Positions 12,059-26,165 of a DNA stretch of 64,000 nucleotides are shown here, piece by piece. The stretch covers positions 69,087,872 to 69,151,871 of the forward strand of contig CM046301.1 in assembly GCA_025267735.1 (NCBI GenBank). The letters run 5' to 3'. Every line of letters begins with the position of its first letter. The first letter of the stretch is position 1. The position numbers and the translations under genes were made by a program. Below the pieces are notes generated by a model that was not told where the DNA came from, made no database searches, and saw nothing but the letters and a program-made list of their open reading frames with translations. Source of the DNA: Mactra quadrangularis (lineage: Eukaryota > Mollusca > Bivalvia > Venerida > Mactridae).

Positions 12059-13263
12059 GTATGACGATTAATTATCTTACTTCTTGATCTTACTTCTGAA
12101 TCTATCACATGTTCATTAAAGTAGCATTGATGCTTTATCAGCTGTGTCTGATCGCAATAGGAAACCGTTCACAATAGTAATTAGAAATAGTTCTACTAAT
12201 TACAACATTATTAACGATGTGTACCAGCATAATGAGCATCTCTTTAAACTTAAGATACTTTTTATACAATGAAAATTAGTCTAGACTTTCTCTGTATCTT
12301 TGATTTTAGACAAATGGATTTAAATAAGTCTGTTAGCTCCTAAATGAAACATATTTCAAACTTTTGAAGTCTTATACTAAGAGTATTTATATAAAGACAT
12401 AACATGTTAAACTACAATGAGAAAACATAAAAACTATTTTTAAATCAATTGAAGTCAATGATATTATAATTTATAAGTTTTCTGCAGAGTCATGTACTGT
12501 TTGACCAAGAATACAAGATGGAGCAAATAATACTGTACAATAACTGGCTAGTTCTATAATAAGCCTGAATGTCTGAGATAGAATGTCTGAGACAGTGTTA
12601 CAATAATTAAAACACAAAATATGTAAAACGCTTAATTATATTGTCTGTATGTGTTTAACTACAAACATATGTACATGTATTTTTAAAAGATATACCTAGA
12701 TAGTTATCTAGCTCTCTATGTCTTCCTTTTTTATGTATATTTATCCAAATACAATTATTCCATGCCCCTTGGGATATACATGTGTATATATCCTAATGAA
12801 TAATTTACTCAGATAAGTGAGAACTCGACGCATCAACGATTGAAGTGGAATCTGATTACAAAGATATTTATTATGTGAGAACGAAAACGTAATCCCCAAA
12901 GCTTAGCCCTGTCTGTATCCAGATTAAATTGCCTTAAAGGTTTTACCAGAGTGCTTAAATATACTTCAATGACCTTAATTTGTCTTGTTTTCAAACAGAA
13001 CCATAATACGGCTTTTTTACTCAATTGCATTCAAAAAAGCGTTTATATCGACGTTGAAGTGCGTCCACTCTAGGTTCGAAAATTCTTAGTTTGATCACAG
13101 TTCTAGCCTGTTAAAATTTCACACTAATAATGTGAAGTGTTTTTTCTCATTTGCCCAAGACATTAAAAACATTTATAATCATAAAAAAGCTAGTTTCGTT
13201 GTTCTTAGTAACTGAATTGGTTCATGAACTTAAATCGGTTATCACTAACGTACTTGATTTCAG

Positions 13264-13439
13264 GTCTACGTATGTTGGATCAGCCCTTTATGACAGATCT
13301 TATTGAAGCTAATGCTATGGGACATATGCCTAACACAATTGATATATACAGTGCTAGCTGGGGTCCAACCGACGATGGTAAAACGGTTGACGGACCTAGA
13401 AATCTTACAATGAGAGCTATTGTGAAAGGTGTAAATGAG
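13264..13439 (+). CDS. PCSK2: PC2 exon g: catalytic domain
   Basis: Acceptor TTGATTTCAG, donor GTAAGC, phase 1 in and 0 out. It encodes (G)LRMLDQPFMTDLIEA and IDIYSASWGPTDDGKTVDGP, the convertase substrate-binding region. Confidence 0.96.
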
Positions 13440-14984
13440 GTAAGCAATGAGTACTTACCATATTCTTTCATATTAAATGAAACCAGAGTTTATAGTTTTA
13501 ATACTGCCTAGATTTCTCGTAACGTGGTAATACCAGAGTAAGAATTACAGATGTATACTGAAAAAAGGTAGGCCGCGGCAGGTCATATCCTTCAATGACA
13601 ATTCGACAGATTTTCCTCCATATAGGTAAAATTTGTCAGTTATTGCAAAAGGGTTAGCCATTGCCGGTAGCAGGTAACAGAAAAGTATCAAATAAGCTGT
13701 TGAAGTTTGTAAACCGTTTTACATGACTCAACAAAAGGTGTTGATCAAAATTAATCCAAAAAGAACTTTCAACAGAAAAGTTCTCAAGAAATCGCCTGTA
13801 TTACATAACAGAGTTAATGTCTTTTATTCGTCCTTTTTATCTTTTTCTGATTTACATGTTTTCATTACAACAGAAATTTGGTATGAATAACAAATGTTTA
13901 TTTTCTCTTTGTGTCAACGGATTATATTTTCACTATTAAGAGCTGTTCAGCTGTATAGTAAAAATATCAGATGATACTTTTTGTACTAAAAGGTGATCTT
14001 TGCGTATAATACATGAACAAATGGTATGTTGATTTCCTGACTAGTTTGTGGTCACAATTGACGTGTGTACTGTTCTAAATAGAGAACTTATCTGTTACAA
14101 TCTAGGTTCATTAGTAACAACGTTTCCAGACTACAAACTAATGCTGTTATCTTACGATAGAGTCAATAAACCTTTTGCAAATAACTTCTAGTACCTATAG
14201 ACACAAGTAATCGTAGAAATACATCTTACGATAAATGATACAGCTACTCCGTCTTATCTTGATAATCCTAACATAAAAAGATCAGATAAACCAGACTTAG
14301 ATTGATTAATGGATATTTACATTCACGCCCACATACGTCTGTCATTCTATCAGACGACAATGACTTGCTACGATAGCTTGGATAGTCTCATAAAACATTA
14401 TTGAAGTGCTAATAATTTTGTCACAGTCTGGCGACAAATATTAATCTTGTTTCCAGAAATTTGGTACATTCTAGCCTTCCTACTCATTGCTGTAATGTCA
14501 AGACGCATCTTTGTTTGTACTGCTTTTCGGGAATGATTATCATGTATTCATAGCACATTTGATTTAAGTGTTTAATACAAGTGAACAAATTTCAAATTAA
14601 GATTGCTTAAAAAGTATCTCGGGCTGCAGTTTTAACTACAACTGAAATGTTAAATACCAGCTATATTCTCTTATTATTTTTTAGAATTCAACGTGAAATA
14701 ACACAAAGTAACGTTCTTTATCCAATAATTCTTTGTAAAACTGTTCGAATGTTCAAATGATAAGTCACCAAAGGAAAGTCAAGTGGTCAAAGTTTTGTTT
14801 ATTGTTTGTTGTCTGGTCGTCTGTTAGGGTTTAACAGCACAACAATACTTAACATTTATATAGTGTCAAAAATTTAAAACGACGAAAGATGAAAAGTAAC
14901 AAAAATAAAGTAGAAAATATGGAAAAGATAACATAACTGTTGTACCAACTACCAAATGTACTAATTAATTTTGTTGTACTGTAG

Positions 14985-15200
14985 GGACGTTATGGTAAAG
15001 GTAATATATATGTATGGGCATCTGGTGATGGTGGCCAGGAAGATGATTGTAATTGTGATGGTTATGCTGCAAGTATGTGGACAATATCAATTAATTCAGC
15101 TACTAATGATGGACAGACTGCAGGCTATGATGAATCATGTTCCTCTACACTTGCTTCTACATTTAGTAATGGCAAGAGTACAATACGAGACGCTGGAGTG
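14985..15200 (+). CDS. PCSK2: PC2 exon h: oxyanion-hole Asp
   Basis: Acceptor TACTGTAG, donor GTGAGT, 72 codons, phase 0. It encodes [10 protein letters not shown]: the Asp (residue 275 of the part in the window) replaces the Asn of furin, a PC2 hallmark. [14 protein letters not shown] and [17 protein letters not shown] follow. Confidence 0.97.
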
Positions 15201-18107
15201 GTGAGTTTATTTTTTTTTCACAATAAAACACATTAGCAGCAACTCTGTTGAATGATGAAGATGATAATCTACTATGACAAATGTCTCTCTCAAGTGTTTG
15301 TGTGAATGTTACAAGTATAATTATATCTGGTGATAATGTTGTTTGCGTATGGCAACAACAATAACAACATATTGTATTGATAATGAATGAGGTCGCTTTA
15401 TGCACTAATTGATTTGTGATTGTCTTTCAAAATTTCCATTAACAATCTTGTTCAGATATATGTATACTAGCTTGCGTAGCAAAATGTAACCGTTGAAAAT
15501 GTGTTATTTGGAGACCTCTAAAATGATACAGTTGTATACACACTTTCCTTAGTTCATTAGTTGTTGATAATCTAACAAAATGGGAAAAAAACATTTTAAT
15601 GACGTGTCGAGTGATCTTGTTTCTTCTGAAACTGAAAACCAATTAACAAAGTTTTCACTTTATATCAATTACTGGTATCATTCCTTCCAATTATAAGTAA
15701 TTTAAATCACCTGCTGTTGAACATCAGTTTTAAGATAAGTGTTATAAAAATCCAAATTTCAGGATCCTGTAGGCCAAAATAAAGTCAATGAAAACGAATT
15801 TAGAATATTCTCATTGATTTCAAAATCGTTATCTTACTCTGAAAATGTTTTTGTTAACGTAAGAGACGTTCTTTCTGTAAATGTAGAATTCATGAAAGGT
15901 CACCACTGGTAAATGAACACAATCTGGTTCCAAGCTTTTCAATTCTCCATTTATCATGATTTATATCTTGTGAAATCTAAGACAATGTATTTTTCCAGTG
16001 TATTCACTTCGTTGAATAAAATTTGCATAACAAGCCGTGTAGTAGAAATTGAGAGATGAGAATCTACATCTTAGATGACTTTATAACCTGATTTAATGTA
16101 ACTGAGCTGGAACTCTACATAAGACATCATTATACTGTCACATATTGTATAAACTAGCATCTCAATATTCCCTGTGTTTATATTATTGGGGGATATGAAA
16201 AATGATTACTCATGTTAGAAGAAAATGGAGTGGGTTGAACAATGAGACGAATAATAAATATTGTACAAATAAACATTTAAATGATTTGAAATTATAACTT
16301 TTACGACGTCAAGTTTGACAGTATATCAAGGTTGTTTGGTATGTTTTACCAGAGTAATATGAATAGGATACCACAATCAAAAGTATGACTTAAAACAGAT
16401 TGGATGAACGATTTTCCGAGTGACTATGAAATAAATTCCAAAGATTACAGTGCAAACATAAATTCAAAACATTCAATTTTTCAAAATTCTTCATTTGGCA
16501 CAACATAGTTTGTACCGTTTGTCCATGAGGTGTAACATTAATGTATAGTTTAATTTTGTGCTCGATTGATCAACTGCGATCAGTCTTCGTTCAATAATTC
16601 AAAGCATTTTCTTCTTAAAATTCCTCATTTGGCATAATATAGCGTGTACAGTTTATTTAAGTATTCGAGGTCAGCTATTGTGTTCAGTTTTTGTGAGCCA
16701 TTATTTACACCTTCTGAACCTACATACATCGGCCAATGTTTCTGTAACATGACAGAAATAGGCCTTGCACGACGCTTTTCCAAGAGGCAATGAAATTCCT
16801 GTTAGATCAAAAACAACCACAAAAGCAACGGTCTCAAATCAAACAATGATTTAAACATAGACTAAATATATTATGGGCGTTCTTAAAACCTTTGTCTAAG
16901 GTGTGTGAATGAAGGTCTCAGGATGTGCTTGCACTTTCTTGTAAACTCGTGGTTATTTTCGTCTACATATAATGACGATAGTGATTTAATTGCTGTTTTT
17001 GAATCAAAACCACAATGGATTCCAGAATTTCAATAATATTATATATTTAGTACATTATATTGTAAGTTAACCTCTGAATAACAAAATATTGGGAAATAAA
17101 GTAAATGTTAACTGCTGCGTGAAAATATTATATTGTTTCCTGGTTAATATAATACACGTATTAAGGAGGAAACGAAAACAGAAATGTAATTACAAAAACA
17201 TGATATCAAGATAATAATCACCATGATAAACAATGGTTTATTATAGAAAAAAAATGTAATTATTTTGCGGGAAAAATTATAGTATATACTATTTTTTAAG
17301 TCATTTACCATTATTTAGCTTTAATTTGAACTAAGGAACGGTATTTAATTTATGTTGTCCGTCGTCTACGTTTTTTTTTCTTTAAATTCTATTTTCCTAG
17401 AAAACTATTAAATGTTTTAATTGAATTTTCATTGACATTTGTCATGTATGATAATTCTTCTTTTTTTTAAAGTAAATTCCTCGAAAACTTTTAACATTGG
17501 TATTAAATTATGAACATTCAATGTGTAATCTTTCTATCAACTTTGTGCAAATTTTATCTTAGGATTAAAATTGGCATATACTTAAGGATCAGCAGTTGTA
17601 AAGAAACTAACATTGCAAATTCTCTAAACAAATCTTAAAAACTATTGATACCATAGCGTTCAATACTTTAGTGCCGATTGGTGTAAGAATATCTTTCATA
17701 AGTTGTGTGATAAGCATTCATGGCTTCAAGATAGTAAATGATTAGTTATCATTGTTTTATGATCCTCTGTAACTTTTGTCATATTACAAACCTTGAATTA
17801 CTTGTTTAATACAGACTTTAATTAGAAAATGTTAAAAATATCGGTTTACACTCTTTTTCAGTATCTCGTGTATCAACAGTTTGCTTTTTAGAACTACGTC
17901 GCGTGAATAACATGAGCTACTGAAGAGTTAATCTCTTAAAATGGCGAAATCTAGAATCTAAAGTCACGCGATGTTCAATTTACTAAATACGAATTATGTA
18001 TAAATGAAGGCAATCGAAGTTCACGTATTAACTATACAGTAAAGCGAGCGCACAATGTAAATCTCCCGTTATACATTGATCAATTATGTTGTAATATTTA
18101 TTTTCAG
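15201..18107 (+). other. PC2 intron without recognised content
   Basis: 2.9 kb of AT-rich intron. No exon with convertase similarity is needed, since phases 0 to 0 join directly. I see no repeat that I can place in a family. Confidence 0.7.
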
Positions 18108-18208
18108 GCAACAACAGATTTGTACAACAATTGTACAACTACTCACTCTGGAACCTCGGCTGCAGCACCGGAAGCAGCTGGTATTTTTGCTCTAGCTTTA
18201 GAAGCCAA
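18108..18208 (+). CDS. PCSK2: PC2 exon i: catalytic Ser
   Basis: Acceptor ATTTTCAG, donor GTAAGT, phase 0 in and 2 out. It encodes [20 protein letters not shown]; the Ser of GTS (residue 349 of the part in the window) is the nucleophile. [12 protein letters not shown] follows. Confidence 0.97.
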
Positions 18209-19630
18209 GTAAGTTGTGCTTGAATCTTATAAACTTGCTATTTGTAGTAGGGTCTTAGAATATTAAGATCAGCCACTGACAAAAAAACAGACCTCCAACA
18301 CAGTCAATGAGCAAAGAGAGATATGTTTTTAGAATTTTTATTAAACGGACTCCAACAATAATATAATTCCATGTACAGTATTAAAATGTTAAGGCATTTA
18401 TACGGATTAAAATTCTTGTTGCATGATAACACGTTCGTTTGTGCCATATAGACGACATTCTAATCTGACAGATTTCAAGTTGATAATCATATCAAACTTC
18501 GTTCTGGAGCTCAGCATCGTTCTTAAGCATTTACCAGTTTTAAATGCATTGAGAAATCAACGATTCTCGAAAGCAATTCTACTAATGATTATGCAATATG
18601 TTTAAACACCTTCACACTTCCATAAATAGTGCTTATACATACACATATGGACACTTTTTTGAGTGTGCATACTAATCTTAAATTAATTAAGCATTTTGAT
18701 AATTGTCTTAGGATGACAAAACAATCCCCTCATTAAAGTTTCCATATTGAGTTTCTATTTGCAAACCACCCACGTTGTATGATTTCTTGTTGTTATCAAA
18801 TTGAGATTAAAGTCAAGTCGACATTGTTATTTTCTTAATCAATACGAGTAGTTACCATGAAGTGATCTACCGTTTCTTATGTGACGTGATCCCTCGTTAG
18901 TTCAGTATTAGCTATTTCATCTTGTAAAAATATAGACGTTTATGACATTAAATAAACCCTAGTTCCCAAGTAAGAAAATTAATGAAAAGTGAATACAAGG
19001 CAATGCTGCATCTAAAGTGAATTATAGGATGTTATTTTACAGATGAAATAATGTAACAACACATAATTTTTCTACTGCTTCTGATCTTCTTACAAACAAA
19101 CAAGTACCAATGTATTCATGTCTTGCGTGATTAATCTCATCTTGTTTGCTGTATTTGTCTGACACATTATTCTAACTAATTTAATCATTTCTTTTTTCGT
19201 TATTTTATATTTTATTCTTGACAAAGTTCTCTTCAAGGAATCTTGTTTTCGTGACAATGTCAACTATTATTATGTCAAAACGAGATCACTGAAGTTTTGT
19301 AACGGATAATTATATGCACTGTGTTGTGGACACGTACATTACAGTATGTGAAATGTCTTTACGTTCTGTCATTAACATAACGCCAGATATTGCGATTCTT
19401 GTTGGGATATGGGACAAAAAAGTAACAATAACACAGTGGAAATAAGGGTGTTTATTTACCCTTTTTGTGTCATCCTTGTAATGTTGGTTGATATGAGTTT
19501 ATTGATCCATGCACGTGTTGCTTTGTAATATCATGTATGTTTTAATGTAACTGCCATGTTTATCCTCACATTTTATACAGAAATAAATCTATTTAATCTA
19601 TTTAACATTGCTGCAGAATTCAACTACAAG

Positions 19631-19944
19631 CCGCCCGGCTAGCTCAGTTGGTAGCACATAAGTCTACTGATCGAGAGGTCGTGGGCTCGATTTCCGGGCG
19701 GGGCATACTTTCGTGGAGCTTGATCATGAAATTATTTCTATGGCCATTCTCCCTCCTACCAATGCTTTTTAATCATGTAGGGCAGTTGTCAGTCACTGAC
19801 GAAAGTATACGCTTAGTAGTTGGTTAACAGCTAAATACAGATATTTAGCCTTTCCAGGAGGAGTGAGTAGATTGACTGACCACCGTTATATAACCTAAAT
19901 AATGTGTTGCTACGGCGTTAAACCCCCCCCCCCCCAAAAAAAAG
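19631..19944 (+). mobile_element. tRNA-derived SINE, family A
   Basis: The head has a tRNA-like A box (TAGCTCAGTTGG) and B box region (GTGGGCTCGATTTCC). The body contains CATGAAATTATTTCTATGGC, CATTCTCCCTCCTACCAATG and GTCAGTCACTGACGAAAGTA. The 3' end is TACGGCGTTAAACC followed by a C run and an A run. The same structure is at 29183 (plus) and 41173-41469 (minus). It is in the PC2 intron after the Ser exon. The head is not a real tRNA gene because it continues into the SINE body. Confidence 0.88.
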
Positions 19945-21321
19945 AATGCAAGTAAATCTATATTTTATGTAATTTAATGTTTATATGACACAAATATGAA
20001 CCCACATAACAAATCACTTTCTATATGTATGATAATTAAAGATATTTCTACAGATGTGACACGATCTATAGCAGGTTGATCGAAGCATTTGTTAACATAA
20101 CACCACAAACTTGTGAAATAATTGACTGTGCGATCGTGTGTCTGACAATTACGAAAACATCATTGATCACCAAACAATAGATAGTGACAAAAATGTTGTT
20201 CAGAATAATATCACCTTTGGATCCTAATATTTAGTGTGTAGTAACTAGTAGCAGAGATTGCTCACTTGCTCGCTCATTACTTTGTTCAGCTGTTAACCAA
20301 TGTCAATGAAATAAGCTATAAGAAAAAATATGTAGTTTCTTTTCATACCCGTTTTATTACAAACACCTCCAAATGTATTCATTTTCGCCTAGAAACCAGA
20401 AATTATTTCAAAATTGTCAACATGAATACGTATGTACTTGCCGATGTTAGAGTTGACCCATTTAAGGAAGAAACAAGTGATTTTATAATTTTTGAAAGGA
20501 CAAAACAAAATGTCAAAGGCAAAAGATATAAATTATAGAAGCATCAACGTCATACTAGATTATTCAGAAATATATAAAAATGCCCTGAGTGTGTCTTTGT
20601 GTTGTTTTTCTATGACATTTTGTTATTGGATGATAAATCATGCTTTCAAGCATGACGTGTTTTGTTCCCTCTGTCGTCTGTATATATATTAAAACCTTAT
20701 ATCCTGACTAGATCGTGAAAACTCTAATACTATAGCAATATATTGTAGAAGTAAAAGACAATCCCGTTGAAACAATGCTTGTCATAAAAGAACTGTGAAA
20801 TTACGGATTGCAATACAGGCTTCTTCTTTCACTTGCGTCAATTTGTAAATATTAAATAAATGCCAAGTCATGATATTGATTTTCAGTCTTCACAATGATC
20901 TTATTAATAAATTGTACTAATGCTGGTATCCATTTTCTTGGTTTAATTACGTCTACTAATCATATTTATCAGTAAAGGTTTTATAAGATTTTGTTTATGA
21001 AAGAAAAAAGTGGTCAACTAAATTAAACAATGCTTTTCAAAAATAAATCTTCCTAATAGTGGATATAACAGGAGCTAGGGTATTTTCTATGTCCTGAGAT
21101 TTATTGATATAAAGTTTCAAACCGGAGTAGATGAGAAATTAGAAACATAGTTATTTCCTTGCAACCCACCTAACCACAGTATTTTACTATGATCACTTTT
21201 GCTCAAGGGAACTTATACAAACTAGAAAAAAACACAAACAGCTTTTCCGATTTCCTCCTAGACTTAGAAAACACAACGTTTTTGTAAAGTGGTTTCATGA
21301 TCTTATTTTGTCTATTTACAG

Positions 21322-21555
21322 CCGAAACCTAACGTGGAGAGATATGCAACATTTAACAGTGTTGACATCAAAGAGAAATCGTCTGTTTGATCCATATTTG
21401 AAACATTTCTGGCAATATAATGGTGCAGGTCTAGAATTTAATCATCTTTTTGGTTATGGTGTATTAGATGCCGGTGCTATGGTATTTATGGCCAATCACT
21501 GGAAACCATTACCTGAAAGATTTCATTGTACTGCTGGCTCTATCAAGAAGGAAAT
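21322..21555 (+). CDS. PCSK2: PC2 exon j: end of catalytic domain, start of P domain
   Basis: Acceptor TATTTACAG, donor GTAAGT, phase 2 in and 2 out. It encodes NLTWRDMQHLTVLTSKRN, the conserved end of the catalytic domain, then FNHLFGYGVLDAGAMV and PERFHC. Confidence 0.97.
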
Positions 21556-21965
21556 GTAAGTTTATCAAGCAATGCTCAACAAAAACGTCTATGATACCAG
21601 AAAAAATAATAACTGAATGTGTTCCAAAAATAGACCTTGTGGATAGACTAATATCATTAAGTTTTGTTTTTGTATCTTATATAAGATTATGATAAGCCGA
21701 CCGCCGTTTCAGACAAACAAAAAGCGTTGATGAAAGACGTGCAAATCAATATGTCTTACTATCTATTCATTTGCCATATATTTAGATTCTAATATAAGAG
21801 TATTATTACAATATGGACGCATTTAATCTAACGAAGTTAAGCTATAAGCAATTCAGGTATTTTACTTTTTTTAGAAATGTTAGTACAAACTTACAAAAAA
21901 CATTCTGACAATTGATACTTTCATATCATTTACTATTACATTTTGTATGCTCTTTTTACTTTTAG

Positions 21966-22130
21966 GAACTTTGGTACAAACGAACCAATAACTCTTACAA
22001 TTGACACTGATGCCTGTAAAGGTACTGATAATGAAGTCAACTACCTTGAACATCTACAAGCTTTTGTTACAGTAAAATCATCCTACCGTGGTAATATCGT
22101 GATGCATCTAACATCACCAATGAATACAAC
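21966..22130 (+). CDS. PCSK2: PC2 exon k: P domain
   Basis: Acceptor CTTTTAG, donor GTAAGT, phase 2 in and 2 out. It encodes TDACKGTDNEVNYLEHLQA and YRGNIVMHLTSPM. The RRGDL motif found at this point in vertebrate convertases is YRGNI here. The P domain stabilises the enzyme and sets its calcium and pH dependence. Confidence 0.95.
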
Positions 22131-22968
22131 GTAAGTTTAAATTACAATAGTTTTACAAAATAACCTTTACTTTATAACCATCTGACTCTAATTATTTTTT
22201 AAGGTATAAGACACATTCAAATGGTACACTTAAGTCATATGTTGTTGAGATATCACTCAGTTATAACCTATCGATAAAAATGAATATGCTTCATGTAATT
22301 TAGAATTTGACATACCAATTTATCACATTCACACCTTCTGAAAAAGAGGAAGCATTTCAATGAATGCAATGTGACTAATACTGTATTTAAACACCTCAGT
22401 GTTGGCTGGCCTTGTCCAAAACGTATCTCATGTTCGTGTGAACCATTAACACTCTGGATAAACTTGTTAAAAAACCCATTATATGCTATACTAAGTTATC
22501 TGAAATGTTGTTTTAACATTTTTCTTTTGCGAATCCCTGAAATTAGTTTCCAATATTTTCCATTTTGACACAATATATTCTTTTTATGTCGATACGCCAT
22601 TAAACTCAAACAAACAAGCAGAGGTATGATATTATTAGTTGTTTTTGGTGTAATGGCCAAGAAAAGTAAAACATAAATGCTGCCATTTTACTTTGCTGAC
22701 AAGAGTATAATTCTGTCGTACTGGTCAATTAATTACTTTGAATATAACCACAATCATAGTATGAAATTTATATGTTTTTGAAATTTTAGTGTAGTGAGCT
22801 CATACGATCTAATGTAAGTACATATAAAGCGCAACTCGGGCACCCAACGAATGCGTGTCTCTCACAAAGCTACCAAATGAAGTTATTTCAATGCATTTTG
22901 TAAGACAAATTCAGATCTTGTCAAAAGTATATCTGAGAAATGTTATGGATCTTCTATTACAATTACAG

Positions 22969-23260
22969 GTCCATGATTCTGAGCCAAAGACCCAATGATG
23001 ACGAGCATAAGAATGGATTTACACGTTGGCCATTCATGACAACACATACATGGGCTGAGGCACCACGTGGTACATGGACACTACGAGTTGAAAATATTCC
23101 TGGAAAGAACAATGAATATGATGATGGTTTGTTCAGGGAATGGACATTAGTATTACATGGAACACGTGACCCACCATATCACCATCAAGATGCTGATGAA
23201 GAGAATCAGACTAAACTCTTCAAAGTTAAGAGAATGCATGACATGGCAATGAAGAATTAA
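22969..23260 (+). CDS. PCSK2: PC2 last exon: P domain end and C-terminal tail
   Basis: Acceptor AATTACAG; completes a codon and reads 96 residues to TAA at 23258-23260. It contains WPFMTTHTWAEAPRGTWTL and REWTLVLHGT, the P-domain end. It is followed by an acidic then basic tail (DADEENQTKLFKVKRMHDM) in the position of the vertebrate PC2 amphipathic sorting helix. Confidence 0.97.
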
Positions 23261-26165
23261 AAAGGAATTAAAAGGACACAAATATAAAAGACTATATATG
23301 AAAAATATGGGTACTTGTATTACACAATTACACATCTATAGAGTTTATTGACAAGTTTTGGTTTATTTTATGATAACTTTCTTAAATTATAGTTTCTAAT
23401 TTTTGAGCCAAATTTTAAGTTTCGTTTCGATGACTCTATATGATGGTTTGTGTGTATACAAGTATCTAAGTTAAATGATGATTATTTTTTATCTTAAATT
23501 CTCTCAAAATCTCCCATACCCTTAGAGTTGTTTGTTAATGTACAAACATGACTTTGTGCAATATTATATAAATCAATGGTGAATATATTATGTTAAACAT
23601 GCATTCTTTAGAACAAAGGAGTATTGTATAATTTGTGAAAATAGTGAATATTGATTAGTGAGGGTCATTGTATTTTAGCATATTAAAATCTCGACCTCAA
23701 AGTAACTAACAGTAGCAATGCTGACTCTGAAAACGTACAACGGAAGGATAGACTGAGTAGTTCTGGTAAAATCTTGTAACAAAAAATGTTTAAAACGTTG
23801 ACTTGTCTCAGTTCAAGCAATTTCAATTCTGAAAGGTATCAAGTTTAGATAGATATCTTTATAGTACCAAACATTTAATAGAACGTTTATAAGAAGTGGC
23901 CAAATTTGCTATTTTTCTCGAATGTTATTGATTGATTTATGTTTTGTCTCAGTATGGATCTGTTTAAGAAATTAATAATTTCTTTGAATGAATGAAGTAT
24001 ATGATATGTAAAACTCAATGTGCTAAAATAATGAAGATTTAATGATTTATATCAAGATCACCAGGCATTAAACTGAAACATTGTTCAAACTCTTCTTGTT
24101 TTTAGAACTAATTCTTTCGGTTTGAAATTATTGTCAACTATTTTATTTAATGGAATGCCAATGACTTTTGGCATAGGAGCGTTCATTTCTAAGAAGTTGA
24201 AATGTTAGGCAAAGCTTTTGACAGCAAAGATCGTCAATTCCGTTTCAAAATTATAAAAAATACAGAGATATATGAAATATATATTATATATATAATCTAC
24301 AATTATTTTTATACGTTGTTGGGGTGTAAGTGTTACATTATGTATGTGTAAATCATCCTTAATTATATTATAATTATATATTGTTATCAAATCATCTATA
24401 TTTCATCATTAGTATAAAATCGTGAACCTCTATATATAAATTATCATTATATTCACATAAGAAAATACATAAAACAGAAACTAATGCTTTAATTACTGAG
24501 ATATTAAATTTGATTAAATTTATTTTCTTTTATCCTATTAACTTCTAAAGCACCAAGATTTCCATGTGTCTCAATTATGGCTTAACGAATGATCGTTTAA
24601 GTTGAAGGTTGTTTGAATGGCAGAAAACGGTGTATAACAATCATATTACCTATTTTAATCATTTCTATTACAACATTTATAATTTATGTAGAATCACAGC
24701 TGTGTAGCTATAATGAAGTACAATGTCAAGCTTACACTGCATACGACACGTGTGAAGCTGTAAATCTGTTAAACTAGGCTTCTTATGTTAAAAATGTCGT
24801 ATAAAGTTAAAGATAACCTTATCCCGGACTCACAGGAGAAGTACCTTGGTGTAATGTCATATCTGACTAACACTCTGGAAAGTATCATAGACATCAGTCT
24901 TTCAACATATTACTTTTTACATTTAATGTGTTATAATTTATGACAACTGTTTCGTTTAATTAAATATTACGTTTGTTTGTTGACTATATTAATTATAATT
25001 TTATGGATAGGTAGTTTCACCTCTGATTGACGAAGTATCACAAAGGGCAATGCAACTGCGCTTTTGAACATTATATTCAATGTGAAAAGAGCGCTATACA
25101 AATGCGGTATATAATAATAAAAACTGGTTAATTTAATTGCGAAAAAACACTATTAACAATAGTGTATGCAATTTCAACACATAAAATAATATACACTTGT
25201 ACAAATTTACCTAACTATTGACAATAAATAATTAAGACCTAGCAATGATATTAGAATAGCCAAAACCTGTGATGTCAGAGTAAGTTGATAAAAAACGACA
25301 CAGAAGAAATATATTTTAAGATATTACAATTTTCTCTTATAGTACCATTGTCATCATAAATGAAAACATAAAGTAATATTGTTGTTGTTGATGTAGTTGT
25401 TGTTATCATCAGTTATTGTTTTGTGGATTATCATCATCAAGTACATAAACATATAGTGTGACATCGATCACTTGTCTCATATGGGAACTTGAAGATCAGG
25501 CTCAAATCTGACGTATTTTCAAAACTGAACTATATATATAATATGATTACCAACATTTTAGAGTTGAAAATGGTTGGTATGGTTTACGATACATTGGCCC
25601 TGTACTCAAAATGTCTTCATTTAGTTTATATATGCTTTAAAATGGCAATATTGCTATTAAAGCATTAGTTGTTTTGTTCACGACCGAATATATTTCGATG
25701 AAGTGAACAAAATTAATGAGATAATGCAATAATTAAAATACTACAACAACATTTTCAACTTACTTTGAACGTTTAATTGACACCAGTATTCAATAAACCT
25801 GATTGAATCATATCATAACTACGCGACTACATGTCGATATAGATGTAACACAACCTTAGGTACCCATATGAAACTAGCGATCAATGCTTCATTATAGATG
25901 AAATGTACTACCAAATAAAAACAAAAGAAGTCAAATCAAGTAAAACAATTTTGGAGTGGTTATATTTTTTAAGTTAACATCTATCACCTGAAGTAACAAC
26001 GGCAAAAATTGATATAATTTTAAACTTGGTAAAAGATGAGAATTTCAATATTTTTCCTTATTCGAGAATATTTAAGAAATAATAAACTAAAAAAATAGAG
26101 TGATTTGTTGCTGTCTTTTAATCATGAGTTGTGGCTTTCTTATCTTTGCTGAACTATTTAGTGTT
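23261..26165 (+). other. PC2 3' UTR and intergenic DNA
   Basis: AT-rich DNA after the PC2 stop. I see no clear single AATAAA close to the stop; candidates lie near 25117 and 25224. The segment 25020-25127 ends CGCTATACAAATGCGGTATA plus an ATA run, a tail type common in invertebrate dispersed repeats. No gene is recognised. Confidence 0.5.

Larger units (their letters stand above)
69..23260 (+). other. PCSK2: Prohormone convertase 2 (PC2) gene, 12 exons, 5' end outside window
   Basis: Gene-level entry. The joined exons (69-173, 3905-4090, 5607-5715, 10103-10140, 11289-11365, 11970-12058, 13264-13439, 14985-15200, 18108-18208, 21322-21555, 21966-22130, 22969-23260) give 595 residues plus stop with every phase matching. 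The order is prodomain end, furin-type cleavage site RSKR/GY, subtilisin-like catalytic domain, P domain and short polar tail. PC2 is a calcium-dependent serine endoprotease that cuts peptide-hormone precursors at paired basic residues in acidic secretory granules. Asp rather than Asn in the oxyanion hole (ASGDGG) separates PC2 from furin and PC1/3. Human PC2 is 638 residues, so roughly 70-80 N-terminal residues (signal peptide, prodomain start) are missing on the left. PC2 normally needs the 7B2 chaperone; no 7B2 gene is visible here. Confidence 0.96.

Noticed and set aside
19631..19703. tRNA gene on the plus strand
   Set aside because: A and B boxes are present, but the sequence continues into a SINE body repeated at 29183 and 41173, so it is a tRNA-derived SINE head.
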